Of a DNA stretch of 58,809 nucleotides, positions 15,510 to 25,381 are shown one piece after another. A program made the translations under genes and the position numbers. Each line of letters begins with the position of its first letter. The first letter of the stretch is position 1. The notes below the pieces were generated by a model. The model saw only the letters and a program-made list of their open reading frames with translations. It did not search any database and was not told where the DNA came from. Source of the stretch: Gammaproteobacteria bacterium (GTDB taxonomy: Bacteria; Pseudomonadota; Gammaproteobacteria; PIVX01); NCBI GenBank assembly GCA_003353785.1, contig PIVX01000010.1, positions 1 to 58,809 on the forward strand. The letters run 5' to 3'.

Positions 15510-16503
15510 AATAATTAGCATTATCCTATTAATTGGTTTGCTTTGCAATGCAGTTGCTAAACCGTGCATGGGTAAATTTGTTAATCCTATAACTGATATA
15601 TGTTGGAGTTGCTTATTTCCTATAAGTATAGGAGCTATTCCGGTTAATTTCTCAGGGCAGCGTGATACTAAGAATCCAAGTAGCCCTATTTGTGCATGTC
15701 AAAGGCCACCTAATCCTATTCCAATGCCAGGGATATCTATAGGTTACTACGAGCCTGCGAGATTAATTGAGGTAACTCGTACTCCCTATTGTATGGTTTC
15801 ATTGGGTGGTATTGATATGGGAGGAAATATAAAAGGACATGGTGCTATTAATGAAAATGGTGATGGGAGTAGAAGTTCTTTTTATCAAGTTCACTATTAT
15901 GTTTATCCATTGTTATATTGGTTGGAGCTATTAACTGATTTTGTGTGTATGGAGAAGTCCAGCTTTGATGTGGGTTATCTTACTGAGTTAGATGTTACTT
16001 GGAACAATGATGAATGGGGTTTTATCATAAATCCAGAGGCAGCGTTATTTACCTCGATACCTTTGCAGGCTGCTTGTGTTGCTGATTCTATTGCAGCAAA
16101 TGTTAAATTTCCGTTGGATAGTTTAAGTTGGTGTGCAGGTAGTCAGGGTAGTTTATATCCTTTTTCTGGGCATGTGGCTAATCATTATGGTGGGATTGAG
16201 GCAGCTTTGTTATTAGTTCAAAGAATGTTAGCTAAGTTACATCGATTGGGGTTGGCCTATGAGACATCAGGCTCGGCTGCTCTTTGTGGAAAGAAATTAC
16301 GGCCTGTCATTAAGAAATCTCAATATAAAACTCAGATGACTTATCCAAAGGCATTAACTAATTCAAAGCTAAGTTGTAATCCATTAGGGATGACTTCAGT
16401 TATTTGGGGTGCAGGACGAGAATTTGCATATAGCGGTGAAGATTTTGGGTTCATGATTTGGCGTAAGCGTAATTGTTGTATTAATAATTGGATGGGCATA
16501 TGA
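15502..16503 (+). CDS. traU: TraU, F-type DNA transfer protein
   Basis: The 333-residue exported protein has a signal peptide (cleavage near AVA-KPC) and many paired cysteines typical of TraU (ITDICWSCLFPI, ICACQRPP, AACVADSI, LSWCAGSQG, RNCCIN). TraU is periplasmic and affects DNA transfer more than pilus formation. Length equals F TraU (about 330). The stop overlaps the trbC ATG (ATGA). Confidence 0.95.
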   Translation: MARIISIILLIGLLCNAVAKPCMGKFVNPITDICWSCLFPISIGAIPVNFSGQRDTKNPSSPICACQRPPNPIPMPGISIGYYEPARLIEVTRTPYCMVSLGGIDMGGNIKGHGAINENGDGSRSSFYQVHYYVYPLLYWLELLTDFVCMEKSSFDVGYLTELDVTWNNDEWGFIINPEAALFTSIPLQAACVADSIAANVKFPLDSLSWCAGSQGSLYPFSGHVANHYGGIEAALLLVQRMLAKLHRLGLAYETSGSAALCGKKLRPVIKKSQYKTQMTYPKALTNSKLSCNPLGMTSVIWGAGREFAYSGEDFGFMIWRKRNCCINNWMGI

Positions 16504-16949
16504 GAAAAATAATTAGTTTAATTTTAGGATTGTGCCTTATGGCAGAGAGTATTGCTAAAGTGGAGTTAATAGTGTTTATATCTTTTAGTATGCCTCGGCA
16601 GTCATTGGTTGAGTTAAGTAAAGATGCTGGCAAGGTTGATGGGGTTTTGAATCTGCGTGGTTGGGTTGATGGCTCATTACCTAAAACTATTGTAGAGGTT
16701 CAAAAGATAATGGCTGAGTCCGGTTGGGGGATGTTAACTATTCCTGAATATTTTGATGATTGTGGTATTAGTGATGTACCAACATTTGTTTTAGCTGATT
16801 TTGACGTAACTGGAAACATCAAGAGCTTTGATAAGGTATCTGGCAATGTCACTTTAGATTATGCATTAGAAGAGTTTACTAAACGAGGCGAGCATCATGG
16901 GGATGCTCGCATTTTATTGGATAGGTTAAGGAGTAATGTTAGTGATTAG
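16500..16949 (+). CDS. trbC: TrbC, periplasmic pilus assembly protein
   Basis: The 149-residue exported protein has a signal peptide (cleavage near SIA-KVE), the TrbC hallmark VFISFSMPRQSLVELSKDA, and the thioredoxin-like but Cys-free repeat LNLRGWVDGSLPKT and VPTFVLAD. It partners TraW and TraU. The start at 16500 overlaps the traU stop; a longer frame from 16488 is less likely. Confidence 0.92.
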   Translation: MRKIISLILGLCLMAESIAKVELIVFISFSMPRQSLVELSKDAGKVDGVLNLRGWVDGSLPKTIVEVQKIMAESGWGMLTIPEYFDDCGISDVPTFVLADFDVTGNIKSFDKVSGNVTLDYALEEFTKRGEHHGDARILLDRLRSNVSD

Positions 16950-19437
16950 ATTGTTCGCTTTTACATTATTGATTACGGCTAACATGGTTTTAGCTGACGA
17001 TTACGGTGTAGCTGCTGATTATGGCAAATCATTGCTTGGTGGTCTTCAGGGTGATTTGGGTAAGGTTAGTCCTGATAGTGTGCCTGGTTTCGAAGGTATA
17101 AATAATAAAGGACTAGATAATGGAGATGTATTGGATAGGCAAACTCCCCTTGCAGCACAGGGCAAGTATGGGAGTTTTGTTAGTAAACAGTTTAACAGAG
17201 AGAATAAGATTATTTTATCTGGCAAAGATGAAAGCATAGTTGCAGCGAATAAGCTAACTGATAATCCAGTAAATTCAGTTGCTGGTTTTTTTAACGGTAA
17301 AGCGGTTGAGGTTAAGTCAAACGCTTCTCGGCTTAAAAGCTGTGAAGAGTCAGGAAATCCATATTTAATTAGTTGCAAATATTTATTAAAACCAGTGCCT
17401 TATTATGGGGAGAGAGTCTGTGAAGAGCAGCATGAAAAGAGTGTTGAGAGTTGTGTTAAGACTTTAGAGGTCGTTGCTCAATATGAAACGAAAATTTGTC
17501 AGCAACAAGGTAATTCAATAATAAAAACAGTTGTTGCAACTCTGCAGGAAAAGGCTCATGAGAAAAAGAAAATGCCAATAATTGAGAAGGTATATAAGGG
17601 CAGTGTTAATTATGTTCAAAACCGACATACTCCATATCATTGGAGAAGAAAAGGGAAGGCTTTTCATACTAATGATGCATGGGCAGGGAAATGGAGTTGG
17701 AAAGATAGAGTTATTGGTGATGAGATGAGACATCCTGATGTCAAAATTATTGCGGCTCTTTATAGAGAGACTCCTGTTTTTGATAATGTGATGGTGCTTG
17801 ATAAGAAAAGAGGAGGTAGAGGTCATAACATGGTTCATGAGCGACGCCTTGTTAGATGGGATAGAACATTAACTAAGATGCGAGAAGCTCAAATACCTGA
17901 TTCGGTTTTTCATTGGGTAGGTGATACATACAATATTTCAGGAGCAAAGTGCGTTAAGACAGACATACGGTGTCTTGATGCTAAGGATAGAGAGTTATAT
18001 GGGGTTACGGTTAAAAAATCTTGTTGGAAGAAAGAAATTACCTATCAGTGTGATTTCCCATCTAAAAATGATTGTAAAGATTTTAGGTCAAAAGGATGTA
18101 GTCAAATTGATGGCAAATGTCTTAGATATCATGAGGGAGTATGCGTTAACTATCAAAATACCATGCGCTGTTTCAAAAGATTTCAAGATAAGTGGTCTGG
18201 CTGTGAGTCATTTAAGAATCGCGATTCTTGTAAGTTAATTCGAGACAATTGTGAAATAGGTAAATCAAGCAAGTTTCTTGCAGGCCAAGATGTTGCACGT
18301 GATTGTTGGAAGCGTAAGTTAAGTCATGAATGTTCATACCCAGCACTTAATAATTGTGAACAGTTGAGGTTGCCTAGTTGTAAACAGATAAAGCAGGTTT
18401 GTAAAAAAATGGTTGGTAAGACATGTACTGTTATGAGTAGAACTTATAAATGTGTTGATGGCGTTAATGACGGATGGGAGACAAATTGTCATGACTTAGA
18501 GAAAAAAGCCTTACAGGGATTTTGCGAGAGAATAACTCATAAGGCGGAGGATGAGTCTACTAAATTGGTAGATGGATTTGAGCACTCGTCTGTTTGGTCG
18601 AAAACAAACATATTTAAATGCCAGTACCCATCTAAGAATAATTGTAGCATCTTGAAAGCCCGAGGGTGTTTAGAAAAGAGTAAGCAATGTCTTAGGTCAG
18701 TATCAGACACGTGCGTGGTTTGGGGTAAGACATTTGAATGTAGCTTGCATGTGCAAACTAGTCAAAGTATTAAGGGGAAATTGCCGAAATGTTTAGATGG
18801 GAGTTGTCGTGGCGATGAAGATATTAACGATGGCAATATTGGTGAGGCTGTTGCTCAGTTATCTGTGTTACAGGAAATATCAAAGGATATTAAAGGAGAC
18901 TCTCCTACTAATCCCAGTATTTTTAAAGGGGACAGCCGTTATTGTAAAACTAATCCATTAGGTTTTAAGAATTGTTGCAGGTTAAATGGATGGGGCAATA
19001 CTATTGGTCTTGCTAAATGCACATCCTCCGAAAAGCAGTTAGCTCATCTGCGCTCTAAAAAATATTGTGTTCCTATTGGAAAATATTGCGCTAAGTGGGC
19101 ACCAGCTAAAGCATGGTGTATACAGAAGAAACGTAGTTATTGTTGCTTCAAAGGCAAGTTGCAGAGGATTTTACAGGTAGAGGCGCGTAGGCAGTTAGGT
19201 ATTGGTTGGGGAAGTGCTGATAATCCTAACTGCCAAGGGTTAAGTGCTGAATCTTTGCAAAAGGTGGATTTTTCTAAAATTAATTTGACGGAAGTATACG
19301 GTGACGTATTGGCTGGCTACAAAAACCATGATGTTGCTGAAATTCAGCAGAGTTTAAAGAGTCAGTTAACAGGAGTTGTGCAAAAAGGTGGTTATCAGAA
19401 AGAACCGCCTACAGGGGGTAATGATGGAAGGGTTTAG
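16936..19437 (+). CDS. traN: TraN, Cys-rich outer-membrane mating-pair protein
   Basis: The 833-residue exported protein has a signal peptide (cleavage near VLA-DDY) and a very Cys-rich body with repeated modules (for example C-x-FPSKNDCK, CSYPALNNCEQ, CQYPSKNNCS), ending with a conserved CCFKGKLQRI-type region. TraN stabilises mating pairs by binding recipient outer-membrane proteins. It is longer than F TraN (about 600), mainly through three related Cys modules between about residues 360 and 620. Proper folding would need the two thioredoxin-like proteins encoded nearby. AAGGAG precedes the ATG. Confidence 0.93.
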   Translation: MLVIRLFAFTLLITANMVLADDYGVAADYGKSLLGGLQGDLGKVSPDSVPGFEGINNKGLDNGDVLDRQTPLAAQGKYGSFVSKQFNRENKIILSGKDESIVAANKLTDNPVNSVAGFFNGKAVEVKSNASRLKSCEESGNPYLISCKYLLKPVPYYGERVCEEQHEKSVESCVKTLEVVAQYETKICQQQGNSIIKTVVATLQEKAHEKKKMPIIEKVYKGSVNYVQNRHTPYHWRRKGKAFHTNDAWAGKWSWKDRVIGDEMRHPDVKIIAALYRETPVFDNVMVLDKKRGGRGHNMVHERRLVRWDRTLTKMREAQIPDSVFHWVGDTYNISGAKCVKTDIRCLDAKDRELYGVTVKKSCWKKEITYQCDFPSKNDCKDFRSKGCSQIDGKCLRYHEGVCVNYQNTMRCFKRFQDKWSGCESFKNRDSCKLIRDNCEIGKSSKFLAGQDVARDCWKRKLSHECSYPALNNCEQLRLPSCKQIKQVCKKMVGKTCTVMSRTYKCVDGVNDGWETNCHDLEKKALQGFCERITHKAEDESTKLVDGFEHSSVWSKTNIFKCQYPSKNNCSILKARGCLEKSKQCLRSVSDTCVVWGKTFECSLHVQTSQSIKGKLPKCLDGSCRGDEDINDGNIGEAVAQLSVLQEISKDIKGDSPTNPSIFKGDSRYCKTNPLGFKNCCRLNGWGNTIGLAKCTSSEKQLAHLRSKKYCVPIGKYCAKWAPAKAWCIQKKRSYCCFKGKLQRILQVEARRQLGIGWGSADNPNCQGLSAESLQKVDFSKINLTEVYGDVLAGYKNHDVAEIQQSLKSQLTGVVQKGGYQKEPPTGGNDGRV

Positions 19438-19744
19438 CTTATCAATGTGGAGATTATTTGGTTTATTAAATATTAGATGTCAAAGCTGGGATAGGGGTTT
19501 ACAAAAATTAGCTTGGGATTGCAAGAGTATACGCATTAGCAACAAGGTAAAAGACATCAACCTTATTGCTAATTTGTATAGGGAATTATATCAAAAAATA
19601 TGCTTATTTGTAAATGAATTAATCGAGGTTGGCGTCACAGTTTTATTGAACAAAAATGATTTAACAGATACCAACACTCGAATTAATAGTTTAACTAAAT
19701 TTTGTGGTTTCGGCAACTTTATAGGGGTTATTAGGTATGTATAG
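19424..19744 (+). CDS. Small hypothetical protein between traN and traF
   Basis: The product is about 106 residues, soluble and mostly helical (IANLYRELYQKICLFVNELI), with no signal peptide and no recognised family. The ATG at 19424 lies six bases after GGGGG; ATG at 19421 is an alternative. It overlaps traN (14 bases) and traF (8 bases), which supports translation as part of the operon. Confidence 0.55.
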   Translation: MEGFSLSMWRLFGLLNIRCQSWDRGLQKLAWDCKSIRISNKVKDINLIANLYRELYQKICLFVNELIEVGVTVLLNKNDLTDTNTRINSLTKFCGFGNFIGVIRYV

Positions 19745-20507
19745 GTTATTAGTTATTTTATTAGTTAGTTTTAGTGGGTTGGTAATGGCTTTGGATGTTC
19801 CTTTTTTTAAAGACCATGCTAGAGGGCATTTTTGGTATGAGGTAAATCGACCAGTTGTTAAGAAGAAAGTTAAATCGGTTAAAGTGGCTGATTCTCGTGA
19901 TTATGTGAGTATTGTTGATGGTTGGCGCAAAGAATATCTGAGGCTTGTTAACAAGGCTATTGTTACGGGTCATCCAAGTGACACAGGAAATGTAATTGCT
20001 TATCAGAAGTTCTTGATTGATAAAGCCCAAAGGTTCTCAGGAGTTTGGCAAATAGTATTAGCTCAAAATCCTAACCTAAATGATAGCTTTACTCATCCTA
20101 CATCAAGTAAAGGTCAAAAATTAGTGGCTAATGAATTAGAGGAACGTAAATTAAAGGTTGTTAAAGGTTTAGCTAAGACACATGGATTGTTGTTTTTCTA
20201 TAGTAGTGATTGTCCACATTGTCATGAGATGTCGCCGGTAGTTAAGAGTTTTTCGAAAAGGTTTGGCTGGGATATATTGGCCATATCAATGGATGGTGGA
20301 AGTTTGGCTGAGTTCCCAGAGTTTGTAGTTGATAAAGGGCAGGCTCGTGCTTTAGAGGTTAAGGGTACGCCTGCACTTTTAGCGTTTAACGCTGAGACTA
20401 AAGAAGTATTGAATTTAGCCTATGGCTTTATGGTAGAAGAGCAGATTATCGATAGAGCGTTATTTTTAGATGAGTATTTAAAGCGAGGTAAGGTGCATGA
20501 AGACTAG
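19737..20507 (+). CDS. traF: TraF, thioredoxin-fold pilus assembly protein
   Basis: The 256-residue exported protein has a signal peptide (cleavage near VMA-LDV), a middle region with the family pattern (FWYEVNRP, then KFLIDKAQRFSGVWQ) and a thioredoxin fold with C159-P-H-C162-H. Unlike F TraF, which lost its redox cysteines, this one keeps a CxxC and so may be catalytic. The cis-proline loop is VKGTPALLAF. Overlaps the traH start by 11 bases. Confidence 0.93.
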   Translation: MYRLLVILLVSFSGLVMALDVPFFKDHARGHFWYEVNRPVVKKKVKSVKVADSRDYVSIVDGWRKEYLRLVNKAIVTGHPSDTGNVIAYQKFLIDKAQRFSGVWQIVLAQNPNLNDSFTHPTSSKGQKLVANELEERKLKVVKGLAKTHGLLFFYSSDCPHCHEMSPVVKSFSKRFGWDILAISMDGGSLAEFPEFVVDKGQARALEVKGTPALLAFNAETKEVLNLAYGFMVEEQIIDRALFLDEYLKRGKVHED

Positions 20508-21888
20508 ATTATTTATTTTGTTGTGTTTTATTGCTAATTGTAGTTGGAGTACTGGTGTTGGAAGTGCCATGAAAAAAGCTTTTAATTCTCTAGGGGTTTA
20601 TAGCAATTATACCAATGCTGGGATATATGAGAACCAATCTGGCGGTTATATGGCAGGAGGTAATCTTCAGATGCGTACAGCATCTCAATCGATAAAGTTA
20701 GTACATCTGCAGCTACCCCATTTGCATGCTGATATTTGTGCTTTGGATATGTTTGGTGGGGCTTTGTCTTATATTAGCAAGGAAGAGTTTGTTAATGGTT
20801 TAAGGAATCTGGCTCAAGGAGCCGTTAGTTATAGTTTTCTGTTGGCTATGCAGGTGCTGGTTCCAAGTATTAAGGGAATTATGGCAGAAGTGGAAAGATT
20901 TAGAAATACGGCTAACTCTCTTTCATTGAATGGTTGTCGTGATGCTCATAAATTTTTAAATGGGGCGGTGATGAGCAATCAGGCTCTTAGCACTAGGGTA
21001 TGTCAAGGTGTATCCGAAGGTGTTGATTACTTAAGTGTGCAAAGAGAATGTAACAAACGGAAGAAACAAAAGCAAGCTATCCAAAAAGCTAAAAACAAGA
21101 AAGAGTTAAAAGGGCTAGTACTCGGTAATAATTACAATGTGGCTTGGATGGCTATTAATAATCATGACTATTTGAAAACGCAAAGCGATGAGTTGAAGTA
21201 TTTCTATATGTCTTTAACTGGAACATTGATAGTTTACGATGCCGATAAAGGTGGTGATGAAGATACTACGGGTGAAGCTAGAATAAAGCCTATCCCAAGT
21301 CTTATTGAGAAGAATAATTTGTTGCATGCTTTGATGTATGGTGGTGAAGCTGAATATTTTGGTTGTACTGATAATACTGACTGTTTGAATATTAAAGAGA
21401 AATTGAAGCTTAATATTTCCGTGGAAGATTCAATGGTTGGTAAAGCTGGGGAGCTACTAAAGAAATTTTCTGCAAGTATTAGAACGGATATCCCACTAGA
21501 GAGTGAGGAGCAGGGCAAGTTAATTGCTTTTCTTGAAGGGACAAGGTTGCCTATTTTAAAAATGTTGTATGTGAATATAGCAGCTACTCGGGGGATGGCT
21601 CCATTGCATGCTGGGAAGTATGCTGAGTGGGTGGCCTATGATATTTTATATGAATATCTGCTTGGCATATTCAATGATTTGATTGATAGCGCGACCAAGC
21701 TAAAATCAGTTCAGTTAGATGCCACTAAGTTTCAAGAGTTTTTAGTTAATCTGCAAAAGGCTAAAAAGGCTGTCGTAAGTAAGAGATTTGATTTATATCA
21801 AAGTCAGCATTTACAAACTGCTTTTGCGGAAGAAACTAGATTATTAGAAAGACAATTAGCAACAAGTATAGATATTAAAGGGGCTTAA
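20497..21888 (+). CDS. traH: TraH, F-type pilus assembly protein
   Basis: The 463-residue exported protein has a signal peptide (residues 1-18) and TraH signatures: GGYMAGGNLQMRT near residue 48, LPHLHADICALDMFGGALSYI near 75-95, and the C-terminal AYDILYEYLLGI region. TraH works with TraF, TraU, TraW and TrbI in pilus extension and retraction. Length matches F TraH (about 458). Confidence 0.95.
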   Translation: MKTRLFILLCFIANCSWSTGVGSAMKKAFNSLGVYSNYTNAGIYENQSGGYMAGGNLQMRTASQSIKLVHLQLPHLHADICALDMFGGALSYISKEEFVNGLRNLAQGAVSYSFLLAMQVLVPSIKGIMAEVERFRNTANSLSLNGCRDAHKFLNGAVMSNQALSTRVCQGVSEGVDYLSVQRECNKRKKQKQAIQKAKNKKELKGLVLGNNYNVAWMAINNHDYLKTQSDELKYFYMSLTGTLIVYDADKGGDEDTTGEARIKPIPSLIEKNNLLHALMYGGEAEYFGCTDNTDCLNIKEKLKLNISVEDSMVGKAGELLKKFSASIRTDIPLESEEQGKLIAFLEGTRLPILKMLYVNIAATRGMAPLHAGKYAEWVAYDILYEYLLGIFNDLIDSATKLKSVQLDATKFQEFLVNLQKAKKAVVSKRFDLYQSQHLQTAFAEETRLLERQLATSIDIKGA

Positions 21889-21889
21889 A

Positions 21890-24877
21890 TTGGTTAGTAC
21901 GATATATGGGTATGGTGATGGGTGGTTATTAAGTTTGATATTGAATGGTGTTGCAATGATGACCGATGGTAGTTCCGATTGGTTATATGAGATAGCTGCT
22001 AAGGTCGGCTTTTTAGTTGCTTCCGTTTATGCGGTAGCAAAGAATAATCCTATGTATACGGCTAAGTGGTTAGCTTGGTACACAGTGGCGATGGTAGTGC
22101 TTTTTGTGCCAAAGACTACAGTATTAATTGAGGATTTAGTCACTAGAGATAAATACGCTGTTAAGGGAATTCCTGCTGCTATGGGTGAGATGGCTTCTAT
22201 TGTTAGTACAGCTTCATATAATATTACCAAGACGTTTGAAGCCGTATTTAAAGTTCCAGGGAAATTGCAATATGGGACATCTGGTCTTGCCTTTGCTTCA
22301 AAGGTTATGGAAGATGCTAATCACATTACTATTAAAGATGCTGATATTAGAGCTAACTATCATGGTTATGTTGGTCAGTGTGTGTTTTATGATATTTTAC
22401 TTGGCGGTAAATATACCGAACAAGAGTTATTGGCTACCGATGATATATGGGAAATGCTAGAAACCCATGCTAGTCCTGTTAGAAGATTTACCTATTTGGA
22501 TTCTGAGACTAGAACATCCAGCCTCCCTACCTGTAAAGACGGGTTCGCTAAATTAAAATCTCAGTGGAAAAAGATAATTGATGACACAAGTATCACCTGG
22601 GGTAAGAGATATTTTCATGGCAGTAACACTGAGGCTAAAGTTGCTTTATTAAAAGGGCTGCAAGTTGCCGATCATTACTTGGGTGGGGCTAGCCGTGATG
22701 CTGGAGATATAATTAAACAAAAACTTTTGAGTAATGTAATTCGAGATGGATTTGAAAATAATGCAGCTAGGTTAGATAATGCTGCAATGATGCAAAAGCT
22801 GGCCTCCGATAGAGCGAGACTCCAACAAAATAGTGCTTTTAATATCATGGGTGATATGGCTGGTGAATCTCTTGTTTGTGCCAAGGGATTATTTGAGGCA
22901 ATTTTGTATGCTTTGTTTCCTGTTATAATGATTATGACAATAGCATCTCTAGATGGAGGAAAAGTCCTATCTCAATATTTGTATTTACTTGTTTGGATTA
23001 ATACTTGGCCAATTATTTATGCGGTCATTAACATGATGATGAGTGTTGAGGGTGTGTTTAGGGTTGGTGCTGCCACGGCTACAGGTGATGATAGTATATC
23101 TTGGGGAGCGTCTGTGGCCATGCATAATATTCACAGCGGTATTGCAGCTCAAGCTGGCATGTTAAGTTTATCTGTGCCTTTTTTAAGTCAGGCTTTATTG
23201 AGTAAAGGAGCTGCTGCCTTTACTCATTTGGCTGGGCATTTAGGTGGTACTAGTCAAGCTGCTGCTGGTAAATATGCAGGAATGGAGGCCGACGGAGATA
23301 TTAGTTTTGCTAATCGTAACTACGAGAATGTTTCTCGGAACAATGGCGGGATGTTTAATGTTAACAAGAGTTCTTCTTTTGATTATGGCTCAATGAGTAG
23401 GGGTGATGGTTCTGGTGTTCGTCAAACATCTAATATAGGTGGCAAAACAATCCATCAAGTAGATAAGTCTAATATGTTGGATACTATTACAACGTCAGAT
23501 GGAATTAGTTCTGAGGCTTCTAATAGGGCTGGGAAGAGTTATGTTGCAGCAAAAAGTCAAGCAACGCAAGCAATGGATCATAATGCAGCAGCTCAAACGT
23601 CTTCGTTAAATCTTTTAAAAGAGTTTGGTAAAGATGTAGGCACTAAAGGAAGCTGGGCAAATAGATTGTCTTCACAAGAACAGAAAGTCTTTAGTGATGC
23701 AAGAAGTCATTTGAAACAGCAGGGCATTAATGTAGATAAGATGGATGGTAAAACTCTTGCTGCTACAGGAAGAGCCTTTGCAAAATTCACTCCTGGTGGC
23801 ATCGCGGCTAAACTTGCTGGAGCTGAGGCTGGAGTTGAAGGTTCAGCAGAGTTTAAAGGTGATAGTTCAAAGCACAATAAATATTCTAAGCTAGAGCAAG
23901 CAGCGCACAATAAAGATCTTAGAAAAAGTTTAGATAGAGTTCAAGGCTCTAGTCAAGATCTAAGCTTTAGTGAGGGCGAATCAAAGGTTAAAAAACATGC
24001 TGATTCTATAGGTAGTAATTTAACTAAATCTAAATCGCTGCAAACCCAAAGCGATGCATCACTGCGTGATGCTCAAAATTATGATAAGACAGCAGCACTC
24101 GTTAAAACTGGTTCAGCTATGTTAAATCAAAATCATGATCAAGATATTGCTGACATGCAAAACAAACTTGTGAATACGCCTTTATCTAAGGGCGGTATTA
24201 GTCAGGCTGAATATGAAGCTTGGCGTACTGGTGATGCTAATGCTAGGAAAGAAACTCTTGGTAGATATACTGGAAAATTATCTAATGATGTTAGTAGCAA
24301 TGCTGCTATTAAAAACTATGCTACGCCCGAACAGCTAAAAGCGAAGTATGGTAGCGATAGCCAGAAAATCAAGCAAGATAACAATATTAAAAGCATTGCT
24401 GTAAATAATAACGCTGAAGTTATGAATGCAACTGATGAAGCTGGTCTTAATCCAGCTAAAAAAATTGATACATCTATTCAAGATAATGCCTTAAAAACAA
24501 TAAATAAAAATAAACAAGATATATCTGATAGTGAAGGTCGATTGAACGCAAAAACATCTGGTATTGAAAACAAGGTAACGAATGAGCAAGATAAATATTT
24601 AATTGAAGATGTTTTCTTGCCAGGGTTGTCAGCAGTTCCTGATGGTGGTGCAGAGTATGGACTTCATTCATTATTAGAAGCTATGGGGGGAGTAAATAAA
24701 GATTCTGTAAATAAAAAGATCGTTGATACAGGAGAGCAAAGTATGATGGTTAACAAGGATTATATTGTTGAGCCTGAGAATGATTTAACTGGCGGTAGAG
24801 TTGTTCAAGCTGGGGATAGTTCGCTACAACAAGATACTGCTAGCAATCAGAAAAATAATATGTCTGAGGAGGCTTAA
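21890..24877 (+). CDS. traG: TraG, mating-pair stabilisation and entry-control protein
   Basis: The 995-residue protein starts at TTG after AAAGGGG. Its N-terminal half is a polytopic membrane domain (segments near 8-24, 32-46, 58-75, 335-355, 362-382 and 410-440). The C-terminal half is a long hydrophilic, Ala/Ser/Asn-rich helical region like the periplasmic or translocated TraG part. TraG functions in pilus assembly and mating-pair stabilisation with TraN. Length agrees with F TraG (about 940). The stop overlaps an ATG at 24877, but that frame is not convincing. Confidence 0.92.
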   Translation: MVSTIYGYGDGWLLSLILNGVAMMTDGSSDWLYEIAAKVGFLVASVYAVAKNNPMYTAKWLAWYTVAMVVLFVPKTTVLIEDLVTRDKYAVKGIPAAMGEMASIVSTASYNITKTFEAVFKVPGKLQYGTSGLAFASKVMEDANHITIKDADIRANYHGYVGQCVFYDILLGGKYTEQELLATDDIWEMLETHASPVRRFTYLDSETRTSSLPTCKDGFAKLKSQWKKIIDDTSITWGKRYFHGSNTEAKVALLKGLQVADHYLGGASRDAGDIIKQKLLSNVIRDGFENNAARLDNAAMMQKLASDRARLQQNSAFNIMGDMAGESLVCAKGLFEAILYALFPVIMIMTIASLDGGKVLSQYLYLLVWINTWPIIYAVINMMMSVEGVFRVGAATATGDDSISWGASVAMHNIHSGIAAQAGMLSLSVPFLSQALLSKGAAAFTHLAGHLGGTSQAAAGKYAGMEADGDISFANRNYENVSRNNGGMFNVNKSSSFDYGSMSRGDGSGVRQTSNIGGKTIHQVDKSNMLDTITTSDGISSEASNRAGKSYVAAKSQATQAMDHNAAAQTSSLNLLKEFGKDVGTKGSWANRLSSQEQKVFSDARSHLKQQGINVDKMDGKTLAATGRAFAKFTPGGIAAKLAGAEAGVEGSAEFKGDSSKHNKYSKLEQAAHNKDLRKSLDRVQGSSQDLSFSEGESKVKKHADSIGSNLTKSKSLQTQSDASLRDAQNYDKTAALVKTGSAMLNQNHDQDIADMQNKLVNTPLSKGGISQAEYEAWRTGDANARKETLGRYTGKLSNDVSSNAAIKNYATPEQLKAKYGSDSQKIKQDNNIKSIAVNNNAEVMNATDEAGLNPAKKIDTSIQDNALKTINKNKQDISDSEGRLNAKTSGIENKVTNEQDKYLIEDVFLPGLSAVPDGGAEYGLHSLLEAMGGVNKDSVNKKIVDTGEQSMMVNKDYIVEPENDLTGGRVVQAGDSSLQQDTASNQKNNMSEEA

Positions 24878-24888
24878 TGGTAGATGGA

Positions 24889-25242
24889 TTAATCATTTCT
24901 ATATCTAAGATAATTAGAAGAGCAGTAACTAAAAGGATTGTCTTGAGAATAGTTTTTTTCTGGAAAAGCAGCTTGGATAACGTCAGAAGAGAAATTTTTC
25001 TCAATGGATTTAGAGCTAATAATTATAGAAATAACAAAGCTTATAAAAACTATTGCAGCGGAGAATACAATGCTAAAGCCTATGAGTGCTAGAAAGCAGC
25101 CAAATATAAAGCTACCAAGAAATGAGAGTTTCTTAATTCTTGAGAGTTGGTTTTTAGCGTTAGTGATGTCTCTAGGATTAACAGCGGGGCTGTCTTGCCT
25201 TACGTATGTTTTGCCATCGATGTTGATTGTGTCTTTGCTCAT
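24889..25242 (-). CDS. Small membrane protein, antisense to the tra operon
   Basis: The 117-residue protein has a short soluble N-terminus (INIDGKTYVRQD), then two membrane segments (about residues 37-75). It resembles DUF6232-like small proteins in layout; this is a loose match. The start ATG (complement of 25240-25242) is nine bases after AAAAGG. It ends 11 bases from the traG stop, so the two genes converge. Overlapping + strand frames (24877-25092, 25004-25336) have less natural composition, and I treat them as shadows. It may have been inserted between traG and the cargo block. Confidence 0.6.
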   Translation of the reverse strand: MSKDTINIDGKTYVRQDSPAVNPRDITNAKNQLSRIKKLSFLGSFIFGCFLALIGFSIVFSAAIVFISFVISIIISSKSIEKNFSSDVIQAAFPEKNYSQDNPFSYCSSNYLRYRND

Positions 25243-25381
25243 GTCCGTATACCTTTTATATAGTCTATTTGTTTTTTCAAGTTTCCTCAAATTAAATTCC
25301 AAGTTTTTGCTAATAAAAGGTGTAGCTTGGGTTTAATGTGAGAGAGAAGGTTAAAAAAAGGACTTATTAATAGGGGGTAAT

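Noticed and set aside
24877..25336. Two + strand frames after traG (24877-25092 and 25004-25336)
   Set aside because: The first has a good ribosome binding site, but both have unnatural composition and overlap a better - strand gene that ends exactly at the traG boundary.
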